64,000 nucleotides of DNA from Cepaea nemoralis. Lineage: Eukaryota; Mollusca; Gastropoda; Stylommatophora; Helicidae. Below the pieces are notes generated by a model. That model was not told the DNA's origin, ran no database searches, and saw nothing but the letters and a program-made list of their open reading frames with translations. Below, in pieces: positions 43,660 to 54,333 of this stretch (position 1 is the stretch's first letter; each line of letters opens with the position of its first letter). The stretch spans positions 128,501 to 192,500 of the forward strand of contig JACEFZ010028131.1 of the NCBI GenBank assembly GCA_014155875.1. The letters run 5' to 3'. The translations under genes were made by a program, and so were the position numbers.

Positions 43660-44045
43660 TACATCTTAAAGCGGGCAGTCTACACCTTAGTATTTCTACC
43701 ATAGTAATCTTCAATAGGTTACTCTTAGTACCTTAATAACCTGTTTATAGGTTACTGTTACTACCATATACAGGTTTGCATTAGTACTATAGTCAAGTCA
43801 AGTCTTTTACTCTGTGGTCACGACTATAGACTGCCATTATTACTGTCATCATGTCTTTTGAATGCTATTACTACTATTGTAGCATGTCTATATTTTACTA
43901 TTATTACTGTAGTAACCTGTCTTTAGATTACAGTTACTACCGTTGATGGATTGCCATTACTACTTTAGTCATCAGTCTATAGATTGCCATTACTATTGTA
44001 GTAGTAACAGCAGCAGTAGTAGTGCAAGGACAATGGTATTAGCAT
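43660..44045. repeat. Degenerate tandem repeat
   Basis: Segments like ATTACTACTGTAGTAACC and CTATAGATTGCCATTACTA recur with uneven spacing of roughly 40 bp. Too decayed for a clean consensus. Confidence 0.55.
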
Positions 44046-44065
44046 GCATATTGCTATCACTAGAA

Positions 44066-44449
44066 CAGTGGTTCTCAACCTTGTTTTGGCCCATGCACCC
44101 TTTCACCATATATCAGAATGTCATTCCCCTATTTCCAGTGAACGAAAGAAGAATTCCCCCCTTTCCAAAATTGTTAGCCTCGAAATGTGCATTTTTTACA
44201 GTCGCAATATTTTATTAACACACCAAATTAATCATATTACAATTTAAAAAAACCCAGTTAAAACGTCAAAGAATTGTCACTTAATACACGACACCAGAAT
44301 GCCAGAAAATTATGCTTCATCAAACAAAACGCTCAATAGAAAACCAGGATATTGTGCTTGAAGCCAGTTTGAGCCTGCCAATTTGGTATTAATCTCCCCC
44401 CCCTCCCCCCGGAACCCAGGGTGAATTCCCCACCGGTTGAGAACCACTG
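44066..44449. mobile_element. Non-autonomous hAT element with perfect 8-bp duplication
   Basis: CAGTGGTTCTCAACC at 44066 and GGTTGAGAACCACTG ending at 44449, with CACTAGAA at 44058-44065 and 44450-44457. 384 bp, no transposase. Same inverted repeat as 24689-25155. Confidence 0.95.
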
Positions 44450-44459
44450 CACTAGAAGA

Positions 44460-44760
44460 AAAGAAATAAACGTCCGTGTGTGAATGGGGTCCACACGGAA
44501 AGCAAAGAATGGCAAGACTGTAACCTACCAAGAGGCGACCAAGGAGGGTTGGCGTGAGACGCCACCTCATCCTGTACTGGAGCTTCAATCTGCAGAGAGG
44601 AATATTTTAGGATTAATCGGCTCATAACTGAGGACAGCCCCGGGAAGGTTAACCCGGTCAACAAATGCCCGCAGAAGTCGGATGTGTCGGCCTAACGGCG
44701 CAAAAACGCAGCTCTGCTGTAAACAGGCACAACGCAGAAGAAGCAGAAGAACTGAGGACA
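44460..44760 (+). mobile_element. LINE 3' end with GAAGAA tail
   Basis: Contains CCCGGGAAGGTTAACCCGG, GATGTGTCGGCCTAACGG, AACAGGCACAACGCAGAAG and a short GAAGAAGCAGAAGAA end, as at 20445 and 47863. Upstream CGACCAAGGAGGGTTGGCGT may be part of the same 3' region. Confidence 0.6.
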
Positions 44761-44819
44761 GGAAACAGGGACTGATTAGAATTATTATGTCTCGGTGGGT
44801 GATATGACTGACTGACTGG

Positions 44820-45300
44820 CACCTTGCCGTTTTTACAGACGATAGTTTGTAAAATGAAGTTATACCTCTCCATAACACAAAGCCTGGAATTAATATAGAG
44901 ATCATGTGTTGCCCATGCAGCTTCTCTCTCGGCCTGCCTAGTTCACTCCAGAGGAAATGTAACACCAATACATCTGGAAACAAGACAAGCTGCCGGATCA
45001 GCAAAGCAATGCTCTAACTGTCCGCCTGTCTGAGCTTCGATTCTAGACCAACTGCCAACCAAGGCTTAGGGCCTGGTCTGCCCTGCTATGACATTTAGTC
45101 TTTAGGTTGCATTTCCTCGCAACAGGATAAGGCCTGTATGTACCCTCCCAATTGCGCGCCTCTCCCGAAGCCGTTGGCACAATGTGGGGTGTCAGGTTTG
45201 GTAAGCGCCGCCCAACATTCGGGGCTAACAGAAAGCAGGCAGTACCGTCTACTGTCATACGGTAGCTCAGTCATGTCTGACGAAGACCTGACAACAAATA
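44820..45300 (-). repeat. Dispersed repeat, Family E, long copy
   Basis: Complement of the 24010-24485 copy: ACGATAGTTTGTAAAATGAA, GCTGCCGGATCAGCAAAGC, CCAACCAAGGCTTAGGGCC and CGTCTACTGTCATACGG in the same order. Confidence 0.78.
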
Positions 45301-45369
45301 TTAGGATTAAGCAGGTCGTAACTGAGGACAGGACACATGGACTGGCTAGGATTAAGTCTTGATGGGTGA

Positions 45370-45520
45370 CATACCATACCATTACCCCTGTCCCGTTCAA
45401 CATCAGGGAAGAAATTATATAATTAGGGTCCCTCGCCTGGCGCAGATTAATAAACCTATGACCGAGCCAGCCACACATTGGATATTAATTTGAAGGTGAT
45501 TGTTGTCCAAAGGGGGTAAT
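45370..45520. repeat. Dispersed repeat, Family F
   Basis: CATTACCCCTGTCCCGTTCA, CTGGCGCAGATTAATAAACC and TTAATTTGAAGGTGATTG align with 14440-14605 and 57225-57365. Confidence 0.65.
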
Positions 45521-45524
45521 AGGA

Positions 45525-46885
45525 ATAACATTGAGTTGTTAATAGTTTTGGGGAGTTTTAGCGACCCCACATGTGTGGGAAACGTCGCTAAGCCGGCCCC
45601 TTGGGAATTTCCCCAAAACTTTTACGGTCGGCCCTTTCCTTTTGTATCAATCTTTGGTCGCCTGTAATTTTGGTTTTTGGTTTTGTCCCCGAAAAAGTAA
45701 AGCTTCTGTAACACTTCATTTCCCTTTTTTTGGTTTTTTTTTTCATTTTTTTGATCATAAGTAGTCTTTATTTGCAAAGGTATTTTCCAAGGTTTTGTTT
45801 AACTTTCAAGGGATCCCCCCAATTTTATGGCTAAAAACCCTTTGGGCATACTTTTTTGGACCCTAAATTTAAAATTTCCCTCTGGGAAAAAACACTTTCC
45901 CCGTTTGATAACCCCTTAAAAAAAAGAAGTATAGGTTAATACCCCGGGAAAAAACATAAATTTCGGCCAACCAATTCCAACCCGGTTCAAATTAAGGTAT
46001 TGACCCACATATAAAAGTAAAGGGGGATAGATAAATTAAATGGGAAATTTTTTAAGTTAAACGGCCCCTTTTCCCCTCTCCCTTAAATCTTCCCTCTTCC
46101 CTTTTTTCCTTTCCTTTTTTTTTTTTTCTTTCTTCTCTCTCTCTCTCTCAATCTTTTTCATTCTCTTCTTCTCTTTCTCCCCATTTCCCTTTTTCGTCCG
46201 TTCTTCTCTTTTTTCTCCTTAAGTCTTTGGGTTAACTTCTGGCCGGGGAAACCCTTTCCCGGGGTGGTAAAACCTTTTTGTTTGGAGGGGGGGGGCTGTA
46301 TGGGATTCCCCTTGGCTCTTGGCATTTTTAATCGAAAAGTTTTGAAAATGTGGGTTTGTTGTGTGTTGAGACCTGGTGTCTGTCTTGAAGGGGCTGTCTG
46401 GTGTTGCCCGCTTGGAAGGGTTTTTTTTTACATTTTTAAAATGTGGGGTTTTTTTTGCTGTTGTTGTCTGCGGCCCGAAAAGACCCGTTGTTCGCTCCTT
46501 TGTCCTGTCCCGAGAATGGTTTTCCATTTTCCCCTTTCTTCTTCTTCTTTTTCTTCTCTTCTCCCTCTTTCCCTTTTCCTTTCCTTTTTAAACCCCCTTT
46601 CCCCCCAAGGGAAAAGGGACACCTTCTCCGCCCCTCTCTTTCTCCCTTTCCCCCTCTTTTTCCCCCTTTTTTTTCCATCCATTTTTCCACTCCCTCAATG
46701 GGCAAGAAACACTTTGTTGGGCCCAGTGCTTTCGGCTTTCCCCCTAAGGTGCGAAATTTTCCCCCCTTTTTGGGGTTTGTTTGACCCCAAGGTTTTGGAA
46801 GGGTTCCCAGTGGCAGAGAAGTGGACAAACAGGTTTGAATGGGCAGGCAGGTTTTTTACTTGCTGCGGTTCCCTAACTGGGTTTG
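45525..46885. other. Homopolymer-smeared block, probable artefact
   Basis: About 1.35 kb of run-rich sequence (CCCCTTTTTCCCCCTTTT and similar) ending in clean sequence near 46890. Overlapping long frames on both strands here, up to 211 codons, come from the lack of mixed triplets and have no protein character. Confidence 0.75.
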
Positions 46886-46889
46886 GTTT

Positions 46890-47170
46890 GCCAGGTTAAA
46901 AGGGAAGGATATAGGGCCCTTACAATAGGGCAAGCCCTATGCCCATGGCTCGTCGAGGGGGGAAGGTTTAAATCCGCTCCCGGGGGCGTTATCAGCCACA
47001 GGCAGTTTGGCAGCAAATTACCTTGTGTTGATTTTCACAAGGGTTTGAGCGTCGGTCGTTCAGAAAGTAGTGGTTAACCAATGAACGTAAAATTGACTAG
47101 TAAATCCCACAGCCAAAAATGCTGGGATTGATTGCGACGTCCTGTAAATGTCATGCAGCTGTTTAACTAT
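46890..47170 (+). mobile_element. SINE-A copy
   Basis: A poorly preserved head, partly smeared like the block before it, then GTCGGTCGTTCAGAAAGTAG, CCAATGAACGTAAAATTGAC, ATGCTGGGATTGATTGCG and GTCCTGTAAATGTCATGC. Confidence 0.8.
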
Positions 47171-47184
47171 TTGCCCAGTACGCA

Positions 47185-47640
47185 CCATGACGTGTAAAGG
47201 GGTTCATTACCTTTACATATTTACATTGCTTCGGGGTCAACCCAGCTGACACAAGATGGATACCAGCAAACTGGCAGAGGTAGGATTTTGTTTGACGCTC
47301 GCTCGCTCTGAACTCAAGCGTAGTCTACGCCGTACTGATTTGTGCATGTGGACTAGCTTTCCATATTACCAATGTCCCACGCCATCAGGCGGACCCACTC
47401 CTACTTCTGAGGTACTTGTAATATATGTCCCCAAGTCAAGGACGTCAACATTTTAGTCCAACTGACCGGTGTAGGGGTTGAACCTGCAATCTCGCCATCA
47501 GCACAACGGAAGTTTAAGAGCAAGCGCTCTTACCCATTCGGCCATGGTGACCTCCACAGAGGTAGAATGACCGGCGTGATACCGCTCACATTATCCGAGT
47601 TTCGTTTGGGGAAGAACAGTGGACCCAGCACCTTATACCC
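47185..47640 (+). mobile_element. SINE-D copy split by a SINE-B
   Basis: CCAGCTGACACAAGATGGAT and CAGCAAACTGGCAGAGGTAG are cut at 47283 and resume at 47557 with CAGAGGTAGAATGACCGGCG, then CACATTATCC and CAGCACCTTATACCC, collinear with 37215-37420. Confidence 0.82.
47284..47556 (-). mobile_element. SINE-B inserted in SINE-D
   Basis: A full SINE-B: GAACTCAAGCGTAGTC, GCCATCAGGCGGACCCACTC, GAGGTACTTGTAATA, GTGTAGGGGTTGAACC and CCATTCGGCCATGGTGACC. CAGAGGTAG stands on both sides (47275-47283 and 47557-47565) as a 9-bp target-site duplication. Confidence 0.93.
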
Positions 47641-47754
47641 AGTTTGCCAGGATATCAGAGACAAGTTCTTCCCTGTTATCTTTGATTAGCTTCCTATTTC
47701 CTTGGCGCATTCTTTACTGGACAGTTCACCATATTTGAATAACGAAGACACCAA

Positions 47755-48350
47755 AAAAATAGATTTGCACGACTTATTGCCTTGCATATTTAGCCGCATC
47801 TCGCCAGGTACCTATTGCAGAAATCACACAACATAAACTAAAGAAATGAGATAAATTCTTCACCCGGGTAGGTTAACCCGGTCAACAAACGCCCGCAGAA
47901 GTTGGATGTGACGGCCTAAAGGCGCAGTTAAACAGGCACAACACAATTACATCTGGGGGAAAAAAACACTCCGGATGAACGCAGAAGACGAAGAAGATAA
48001 ATTCTTCAAGCAGATATATACAGCTCACATATTCACACCGTAATTTCTATTGTCTACCTGGGTAATTATAGACTGACTATCGTGTCTTTCTGTTTGCACA
48101 AAATTGGCTTCTGTAAAGTAATGGCGATCGCTTCTGCCAGCTTCAACATGCTACCATTGTGTGTGTTAATGTGAAATGCATTGTCCCTATCAATCATGTG
48201 ACCAGTTTCCAAAATGTACTGTTTAATCGATGACGTAGGAGGTTTGTGATGTGTCGGCTTAACTAGGTTCCCAGCGTCTTTGTTTATTATTCTGTCAATC
48301 CACCACCCTGTTGTTTAACTGCCTCTCTGTTCTGCCGATGTAGGTAGACT
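47755..48350 (-). mobile_element. Penelope-like element, GIY-YIG endonuclease remnant
   Basis: Between about 48350 and 48040 the minus strand reads in broken frames YIGRTERQLNNRVVD, PTSSIKQYILETGHMIDRDN, AFHINTHNG, then KLAEAIAI and QKPILCKQKD. The YIG motif followed by an EHI-like TGH block and a later Glu-Ala is the layout of the C-terminal GIY-YIG nuclease of Penelope-like elements. The reverse transcriptase part is not visible. It is interrupted at 47863-47995. Confidence 0.7.
47863..47995 (+). mobile_element. Short LINE 3' end inserted in the Penelope remnant
   Basis: CCCGGGTAGGTTAACCCGG, GTGACGGCCTAAAGGCG, ACAGGCACAACACAATTAC and a GAAGACGAAGAA end. The 13-bp GATAAATTCTTCA stands at 47850-47862 and again at 47996-48008, a clear target-site duplication. 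Confidence 0.92.
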
Positions 48351-48899
48351 GGCACCTGCAGGTAAACACCAAATGTTCATTGGCAACTCTACACATGGCA
48401 CTTGTCTGAACACACAGTGTGTTCATCTGGGGAAGCATTTGATCAACATATGGCCATTTCCTTGGTGCCTACTGTGTCAAAGGTATATTTAAAACCCGCA
48501 TTCGTAGGAGATGGAGCGCTTGTGGATAATAAATATCGACCGTCCATTGCGGTCTCTTAAAATGTTGGCCAAAAACGGAAGGTACACTCTTGGGTATAAA
48601 GCGGGGTTTGAGGATATATGTAGAGTGGCAGAACGGAAGCAGTGACGGTTTCATTGGGAGGCTGTTATGTCGGTTTGTTGCGTTGCCAGTTTTGTTTCTG
48701 TAATGATTTCTGGTTATTTTCTTTTTGTGACTTGTTGCTATCCTGTCTAGTGGTAGAGAGTTTTGGTGGTGTTGTTTTATGCACGACTAGCGTGCGCTTT
48801 ATGCACCTAGAAGGTTATGTTTTCACCGAACATTGTTTAATGGTTTGACGATGCCTGGCGAATGCCTATCACTGCGCGTTGGAAGTTTGATTAAATGGA

Positions 48900-49325
48900 A
48901 GATTATTCATGTTTGGAAACAAATGTAAGACTAATCGTTAGAAATATTTACTAAATATAAGATTAATTAATGACCGTTGAAAATATTTACTAAATTTAAG
49001 CTTAATTGGTGGCCGTTGGAAGTATTTACTAAATGGAAGACTAATCAGTGACCGTTTGAAGTGTGACTAAGTGTAAGCGTAATTAATTACCGTTAGAATT
49101 TTGGCAAAATGTAAGCATAATTGGTGGCCGTTAGATGTGTGACTAAACGTAATCAGTGGTCGTTAGAAGTGAAGTGCGACTAAATGTAAGCTTAATTAAT
49201 GACTGTTAGAAGTTTGGCAAAATGTAAGCATAATTAGTGGCCTTTAGAAGTGTGACTAAATGTAATCAGTGGTAGTTAGAAGCGTGACTAAATGTAAGTC
49301 TAATTAGTGGCCGATGAAGCAAGTA
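48900..49325. repeat. Degenerate tandem repeat of about 45 bp
   Basis: Units with ACTAAATGTAAGCTTAATTA followed by GTGGCCGTTAGAAGT repeat about nine times with many indels. Confidence 0.75.
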
Positions 49326-50035
49326 GACAACTTATCTTCATAAGAGTGGAGTGGCAATCATCTGCAATTAATAGAGCAATCAGCTGCAATTAATAGACAA
49401 CTTACCTTCACACGAGTGGTAGTCATCTGCAATCAGTAGACAACTTACCTTCACAAGAGTGGCAGTCAGCTGTAATCAGCAAACTTTTACCTTCATAAGG
49501 GGAGCGCGTTAGTATAGTTAGCTTCGCTGATCATGTCGTGAGCGCGGTCGAACGAGGTTTTGACGACTGCGTTCGTCGTCCGCTAACTGGGGAAAAGACT
49601 GTCGCCTACTGCCTCGTGCACTCATGCCTATAATATGTCTAGACCCTGTCACTTTACAGACCCTTCGCGGGTTCCTGGTTCAGGGCATGTTTAACACAAA
49701 ACGCCAAAAGAGTGGCATTGAGCTGCAATTAGAAAGAATATTACCTTCATAATAGTAGCATTTTGGTGTTTGTAATAGGCAACTTACCTCCACAACGGCG
49801 ACAACTTACCTGAATAAGGATAGCATTGGATTGTTGCCAGTAGGAGGCAACTTACCTCCATATGGAACATTGGATTGCCAGTAGAAGGCAACTTACCTCC
49901 ATAGGTGACATTGAGTTACTGGGTAGGATACACCTTTTTTATAAGGCTGGCATTGGGTTACCATGTAACTTGACAACTTAAACCCCCTAAGAGTGGCATT
50001 GGGGTGCCACATACCCCTCTAAGAATGGCATTTGG
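49326..50035. repeat. Degenerate tandem repeat
   Basis: Recurring GACAACTTACCTTCATAAG and AGTGGCATTGGGTTGCCAGT segments, highly diverged. A non-repeat insert at about 49500-49690 (GAGCGCGTTAGTATAGTTAG onward) interrupts it. Confidence 0.65.
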
Positions 50036-50583
50036 GCGTCAGCAGGAGATAATACATCTGGTTTGGATAACGATTATAGCAATAACAACAAATAATATAA
50101 TTCGTTATCTAACCCGCGGTTGCGGACATATCTAGTCAACACTCTCCATAACCATCAACATCTCTCTCCATAACTCTTAAAACGTTCGCAATCGCTACTC
50201 CGCCCGTATGCAACATTATATGAGGAAAAGATAATCGGACACGTATGGGGTTACAGCGGGCTTACCTCCCCGTGACAGAGACGAATCGGACGTTGCTCTT
50301 TTCATATAATTTAAATATTGTTTTTGATATGTGATATTCACTGGCTGACTTTAGCGTTGCGTCTGCCCCTTTGACGTTGTTGCAACGTGGGGTCCTATAT
50401 CACTGTCCCAGATCCCATCGCCGGGCTATTTTCCTAGCCTGGGCCTGTGGGGTAATATGTCTTTCTTTTTGACAAGGGGGTTAAGTGAGACCATTAATAC
50501 ATATTATACTTTACCCTTGAAGTTTCCCGTGCATTGGGCGAATCGTGAAGCTGCGCTGTCTGTAGTGAACGTATGTTGAGTGT

Positions 50584-50772
50584 CGCTTCTTCTTCTTCTT
50601 CTTCTTCTTCTTCTTCTTCTTCTTCTTCTTCTTCTTCTTCTTCTTCTTCTTCTTCTTCCCTCCTACCCTTCTTCTTCTTCTTCTTCTTCTTCTTCTGCTC
50701 CTCCTCCTCCCTCTTCTTCTTCTTCTTCTTCTTCTTCTTCTTCTTCTTCTTCTCCTCCTCCTCCTCCCTCTC

Positions 50773-50803
<31 letters not shown>

Positions 50804-50818
50804 TTCTTCTTCTTCTCC
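50584..50818. repeat. (TTC)n microsatellite with CTC interruptions
   Basis: Some 78 TTC or CTC triplets. Long serine, leucine and glutamate frames on both strands are by-products. Confidence 0.97.
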
Positions 50819-50859
50819 CATGGCATTTAATCAGTTAAATACATGCGTCATCATCATTA

Positions 50860-50970
50860 TTTTGCACGATTTATTTCCGGACATATTTTCGCTGCATCTC
50901 CTCTAACTTTTCGCTACATGTGACTATATGCAGCGACATATACCAGGCATGAAATTGTGCAATATATTGT
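50860..50970. mobile_element. Penelope-like 3' end fragment
   Basis: GCACGATTTATTTCCGGACA, ATTTTCGCTGCATCTC and ACCAGGCATGAAATTGTGC resemble the 3' end at 47755-47860 in two opposite orientations, forming a small inverted pair. Confidence 0.5.
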
Positions 50971-51224
50971 TCGTTGTTTCCATGTCTAAACATTCTCTTT
51001 CTCACTTTTCCCATTTCCATGTCCTACCCCTAATGGACCTCGTACCTTTTATTTTCCGTTCTTTCAACACCAATTTTCTCTGTGAAATCTTCCATGATTT
51101 TTACAGGGATTCTTTTTTAAAACCTCGTTTAATGTCTCTTGTTAACTATGGTATAACTGATGAATGTCATCTTCGAGGTCAGCTACTGTGCATGTGGCTT
51201 TCTGTTGTCCTGTGTGTCCTCCTT

Positions 51225-51264
51225 TTACAGGACATCTTAATCAACCCCAGCATTTATCGACTGT
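51225..51264 (-). mobile_element. SINE-A tail fragment, inverted
   Basis: TTTTACAGGACATC and CCCCAGCATTTATCGACTG complement the SINE-A tail; a plus-strand SINE-A head follows at once. Confidence 0.65.
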
Positions 51265-51520
51265 TTTGTGACTCTGTGGGGAAGGGGTTCCGAACGCATT
51301 CTGTAATCGCGCATACCGCGAGCGTAACACAACGGCGATTTTTAAGCAAACCGCAAACCGCCTTGCCCTGGTTTGCATTCAGTGGTATGTGTGCCGGTCG
51401 TTCGTAAAGCAGTGTCAAACTACTGAACGTAAACTTGCTTAAGAAATCACAAACAGCCAAAGAAAAAAAATGATGGAGTTGACTGCGACGTCCTGTAAAG
51501 GATATGCATCTAACTTTTGT
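51265..51520 (+). mobile_element. SINE-A copy, near full length
   Basis: GTGGGGAAGGGGTTCCGAAC, a CAAACCGCCTTGCCC segment, TGCCGGTCGTTCGTAAAGC, AGAAATCACAAACAGCC and GTCCTGTAAAGGATATGC. Another reversed fragment (GTTCAGTAGTTTGCCATTC) follows at 51544-51563. Confidence 0.9.
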
Positions 51521-52169
51521 TGTTGTATACAAATCAATATTAGTTCAGTAGTTTGCCATTCATTTTTAATACCATCTAAAACAACGCAAAGCTGTCTGCT
51601 TCCAAAACTGCCGCGGCTGATTTCGATCCCTCCACTCACATGACAGGGGGGTTATGAAACTGGGCTTCTCACTGTGCCCTCCTAAACCACAGCGTCGGTC
51701 TGTGTCCTCCCTCAGCTCCAATCAATATCCAATGCATTCCTCTTGTTACCTTGATAGCCTTGGTGTTTCTCCAGTTCACTGCGTGGCTGCCCCAGCAGAA
51801 ACCACACTACATCTTATAATGCGACGATTGCAAAAAAACTGAACTTAAGAATCGGAAGTCGACCTGTGTTGACACAAGCCTGATTGCCGCTCGACAGCGC
51901 TGTAAGAATGTTGCTATATTCTCACATTGCCGTGGCAGTTCCGCGGGCTAATCCACGGGCTGGCAGACTCTACAGGTGAGCCCGGTGAATAGGATTAGAC
52001 CGGGTTGGAATGTTTCTGCCATCAGTTGCTGGGCCTGAGCCGTGTCTCTGTCGAGTGTTTACAGTGCGTGTTCGCGGCAATGCTGATCTGTAACAGTAGA
52101 CACGGAGTAGGATTAGCCCTTTGTTGCCGTCCTGTTGCGCAACTGGGTGGACGCATTCACTGCTGAAAA

Positions 52170-52965
52170 TTCTTAATTCCCTGTCTGTCTGTCATCTCTG
52201 TCTTTAATCTACGCCTGTCTGTCTGTCTGTCTCTATCTGCTTCTCTGTCTTTAATCTACGTCTGTTTGCCTATCTCTCTCACCCTATCCATCTGACTGTG
52301 TCTGTCTGTCTCTCTCGCTCTTTCATTTGCCTCTCTCTTATCTCTGTCTGTCTGTCTGTAACTGTCTCTTATCTCTGTCTTTAATCTACGTCTGTCTGTC
52401 TCTGTCTTTAATCTACGTCTGTTTGTCTATCTCTTTCACCCTATCTGTCTGACTGTGTGTCTACGTCTGTCTGTCTCTCTTGCTCTCTTTCATTTGGCTC
52501 TCTTATCTCTGTCTGTCTGTCTGTCTGTCTCTCATCTCTGTCTTTAATCTACGCCTGTCTGTCTGTCTCTGTCTCTCTGTCTTTAATCTACGTCTGTTTG
52601 TCTATCTGTCTCACCCTATCTATCTGACTGTGTCTGACTATGTCTGTCTGTCTCTCTCGCTCATTCATTTGTCTATATCTTATCTCTGTATGTCTGTCTG
52701 TAACTGTCTCTCATCTCTGTCTTTAATCTACGTCTGTCTGTCTGTGTGTCTGTCTGTCTGTCTTTAATCTACGTCTGTTTGTCTATCTCTCTCACCCTGT
52801 CTGACTATGTCTGTTTGTCTCTCTCGCTCTCTTATCCCTGTATGTCTGTTTGTGTCTCTCACCCAGTCTTGTCTGTTTGTCTCTCATACTCTCTCTCTTT
52901 CCGTCTGTCTCATTCTGTCTATCTATCTCTCAATCATCTCTCTCTCTCTCTCTCTCTCTAAACAC
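52170..52965. repeat. (CTGT)n-rich array with longer period
   Basis: CTGT and CT runs are punctuated by GTCTTTAATCTACG at about 52200, 52250, 52378, 52408, 52538, 52582, 52720 and 52763, which shows a compound unit of roughly 170 bp. Confidence 0.9.
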
Positions 52966-52981
52966 CCCCCCCCCCCCCCCC
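52966..52981. repeat. poly(C) tract
   Basis: A run of about 16 C at the right edge of the pyrimidine-rich array. Confidence 0.92.
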
Positions 52982-53016
52982 TCTGTCCGCGCATTTACAG
53001 ATACTTTTAATTTTCG

Positions 53017-53020
53017 TATT

Positions 53021-53050
<30 letters not shown>
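53017..53050. repeat. (ATC)n microsatellite
   Basis: About 11 ATC triplets. Confidence 0.95.
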
Positions 53051-53052
<2 letters not shown>

Positions 53053-53509
53053 ATGGCCTATTGTGTGCAGAACTTCTCTCCCATACCAGCCATACCTCCC
53101 GTTGACTGCTCTAGTTTTCTAGGCACCTGTGAAGAAGACACTCTGCCATTTCTTTACTTCTTGGCAGTGACCATACTGGTCGGTGATGGTAGCTGCTGTC
53201 TGTATAAAGAGATCTTCCGCTTACCGCCGCCAACCTGAGACCATAACCAACAGATATCTGTTAGCTGCTCTTAAGCTCAATCCGACATTGCTCACATGGT
53301 TTCACGTTATTCTTATAGGGTGTCCAGTGGATACCCATCCTTTTGCAAGGGTGTGCCGTAGACTTATACCTTCTCCATTGCATGCTTGCAATGTTGAATT
53401 ATAGTCCATTTACTTTTGTCTGCCACAATATAAAATTCCATATCTCAGTAACCAGCTGAGAGAAAATGATGAGATTTAGCATATAACCTTATGATGTTCA
53501 CCCAACAAC

Positions 53510-53975
53510 AACAAAAATGTTGTTCTGGAGATGTATGGCTCTGAAACCTGGAGTACAACGAAAGGAGACGAAGCCTTGCTACAAACCTTTGAGAACAAAG
53601 TTTTAAGACGCATCTTTGGACCCATTAGGGATACACAAAGTGGAGAGTGGAAAAGAAGTAACAAAGACATTATGATCTGTTTAAGTCCCCGCTAATCACT
53701 GGTATCATGAAGGCTAATAGACTACAATGGCTGGGGCATATAGAAAGAAGGAAGATAATAGGGAAACAAAACTCGCTAACACTCAGGAAATAAATGACCG
53801 TAGACCCCGAGGTAGACCAAGAAGACGGTGGAGAGATAATATATATATACAGACCTACAAGCACTTGGAATCAACGACTGGCAAGAGAAGGTCAACCAGA
53901 GAGACGAATGGAGACGGATTGTATCTGCAGCAAAGAACCTCAATGGCTCGGAACGCTGAAGAAGAAGAAGATTGT
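53510..53975 (+). mobile_element. LINE 3' end with GAA tail
   Basis: Near 53525 it reads MYGSETWSTTKGDEALLQTF then ENKVLRRIFGPIRDTQSGEW, and after frameshifts RPRGRPRRRW, LQALGINDWQEKVNQRDEW and SAAKNLNGS, ending in GAAGAAGAAGAAG. This is the standard ending of a LINE reverse transcriptase ORF. The palm is absent. Confidence 0.87.
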
Positions 53976-54333
53976 ACAGCAGATTTCAAAGTTTGTTTAT
54001 ATGCGGTATATAATTTACGGGACAGAGGTGAAGTGCACAATATTAGAAGTATTACATCTTCACGAGGAAACATGAGCGTTCAATAGTAAATTTTCACGTT
54101 TTTCACGGGATTGGCATTACGAAAAGAGCCTTGAGAAGTGAAACGGGGAGTGTTCAGTGGTGTCGCAGTATCTTCAGAGGTGTGTCATTAATGTGGGTCC
54201 TTTCATATAAGGCTTCACGTTTAGAAAGTACAAGGGAGGTAGAAATATCATTTGCGAGCAACCGCATTTAGGAGCCACGAGAAGCAGATACCTACGTGAA
54301 ATAAGGGAAATGCGCAAATAAAATTATGACATA

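Noticed and set aside
46264..46899. 211-codon frame
   Set aside because: Lies in a homopolymer-smeared block; overlapping frames on both strands and no protein-like composition.
50494..50906. Ser-, Leu- and Glu/Lys-rich frames
   Set aside because: Translations of (TTC)n.
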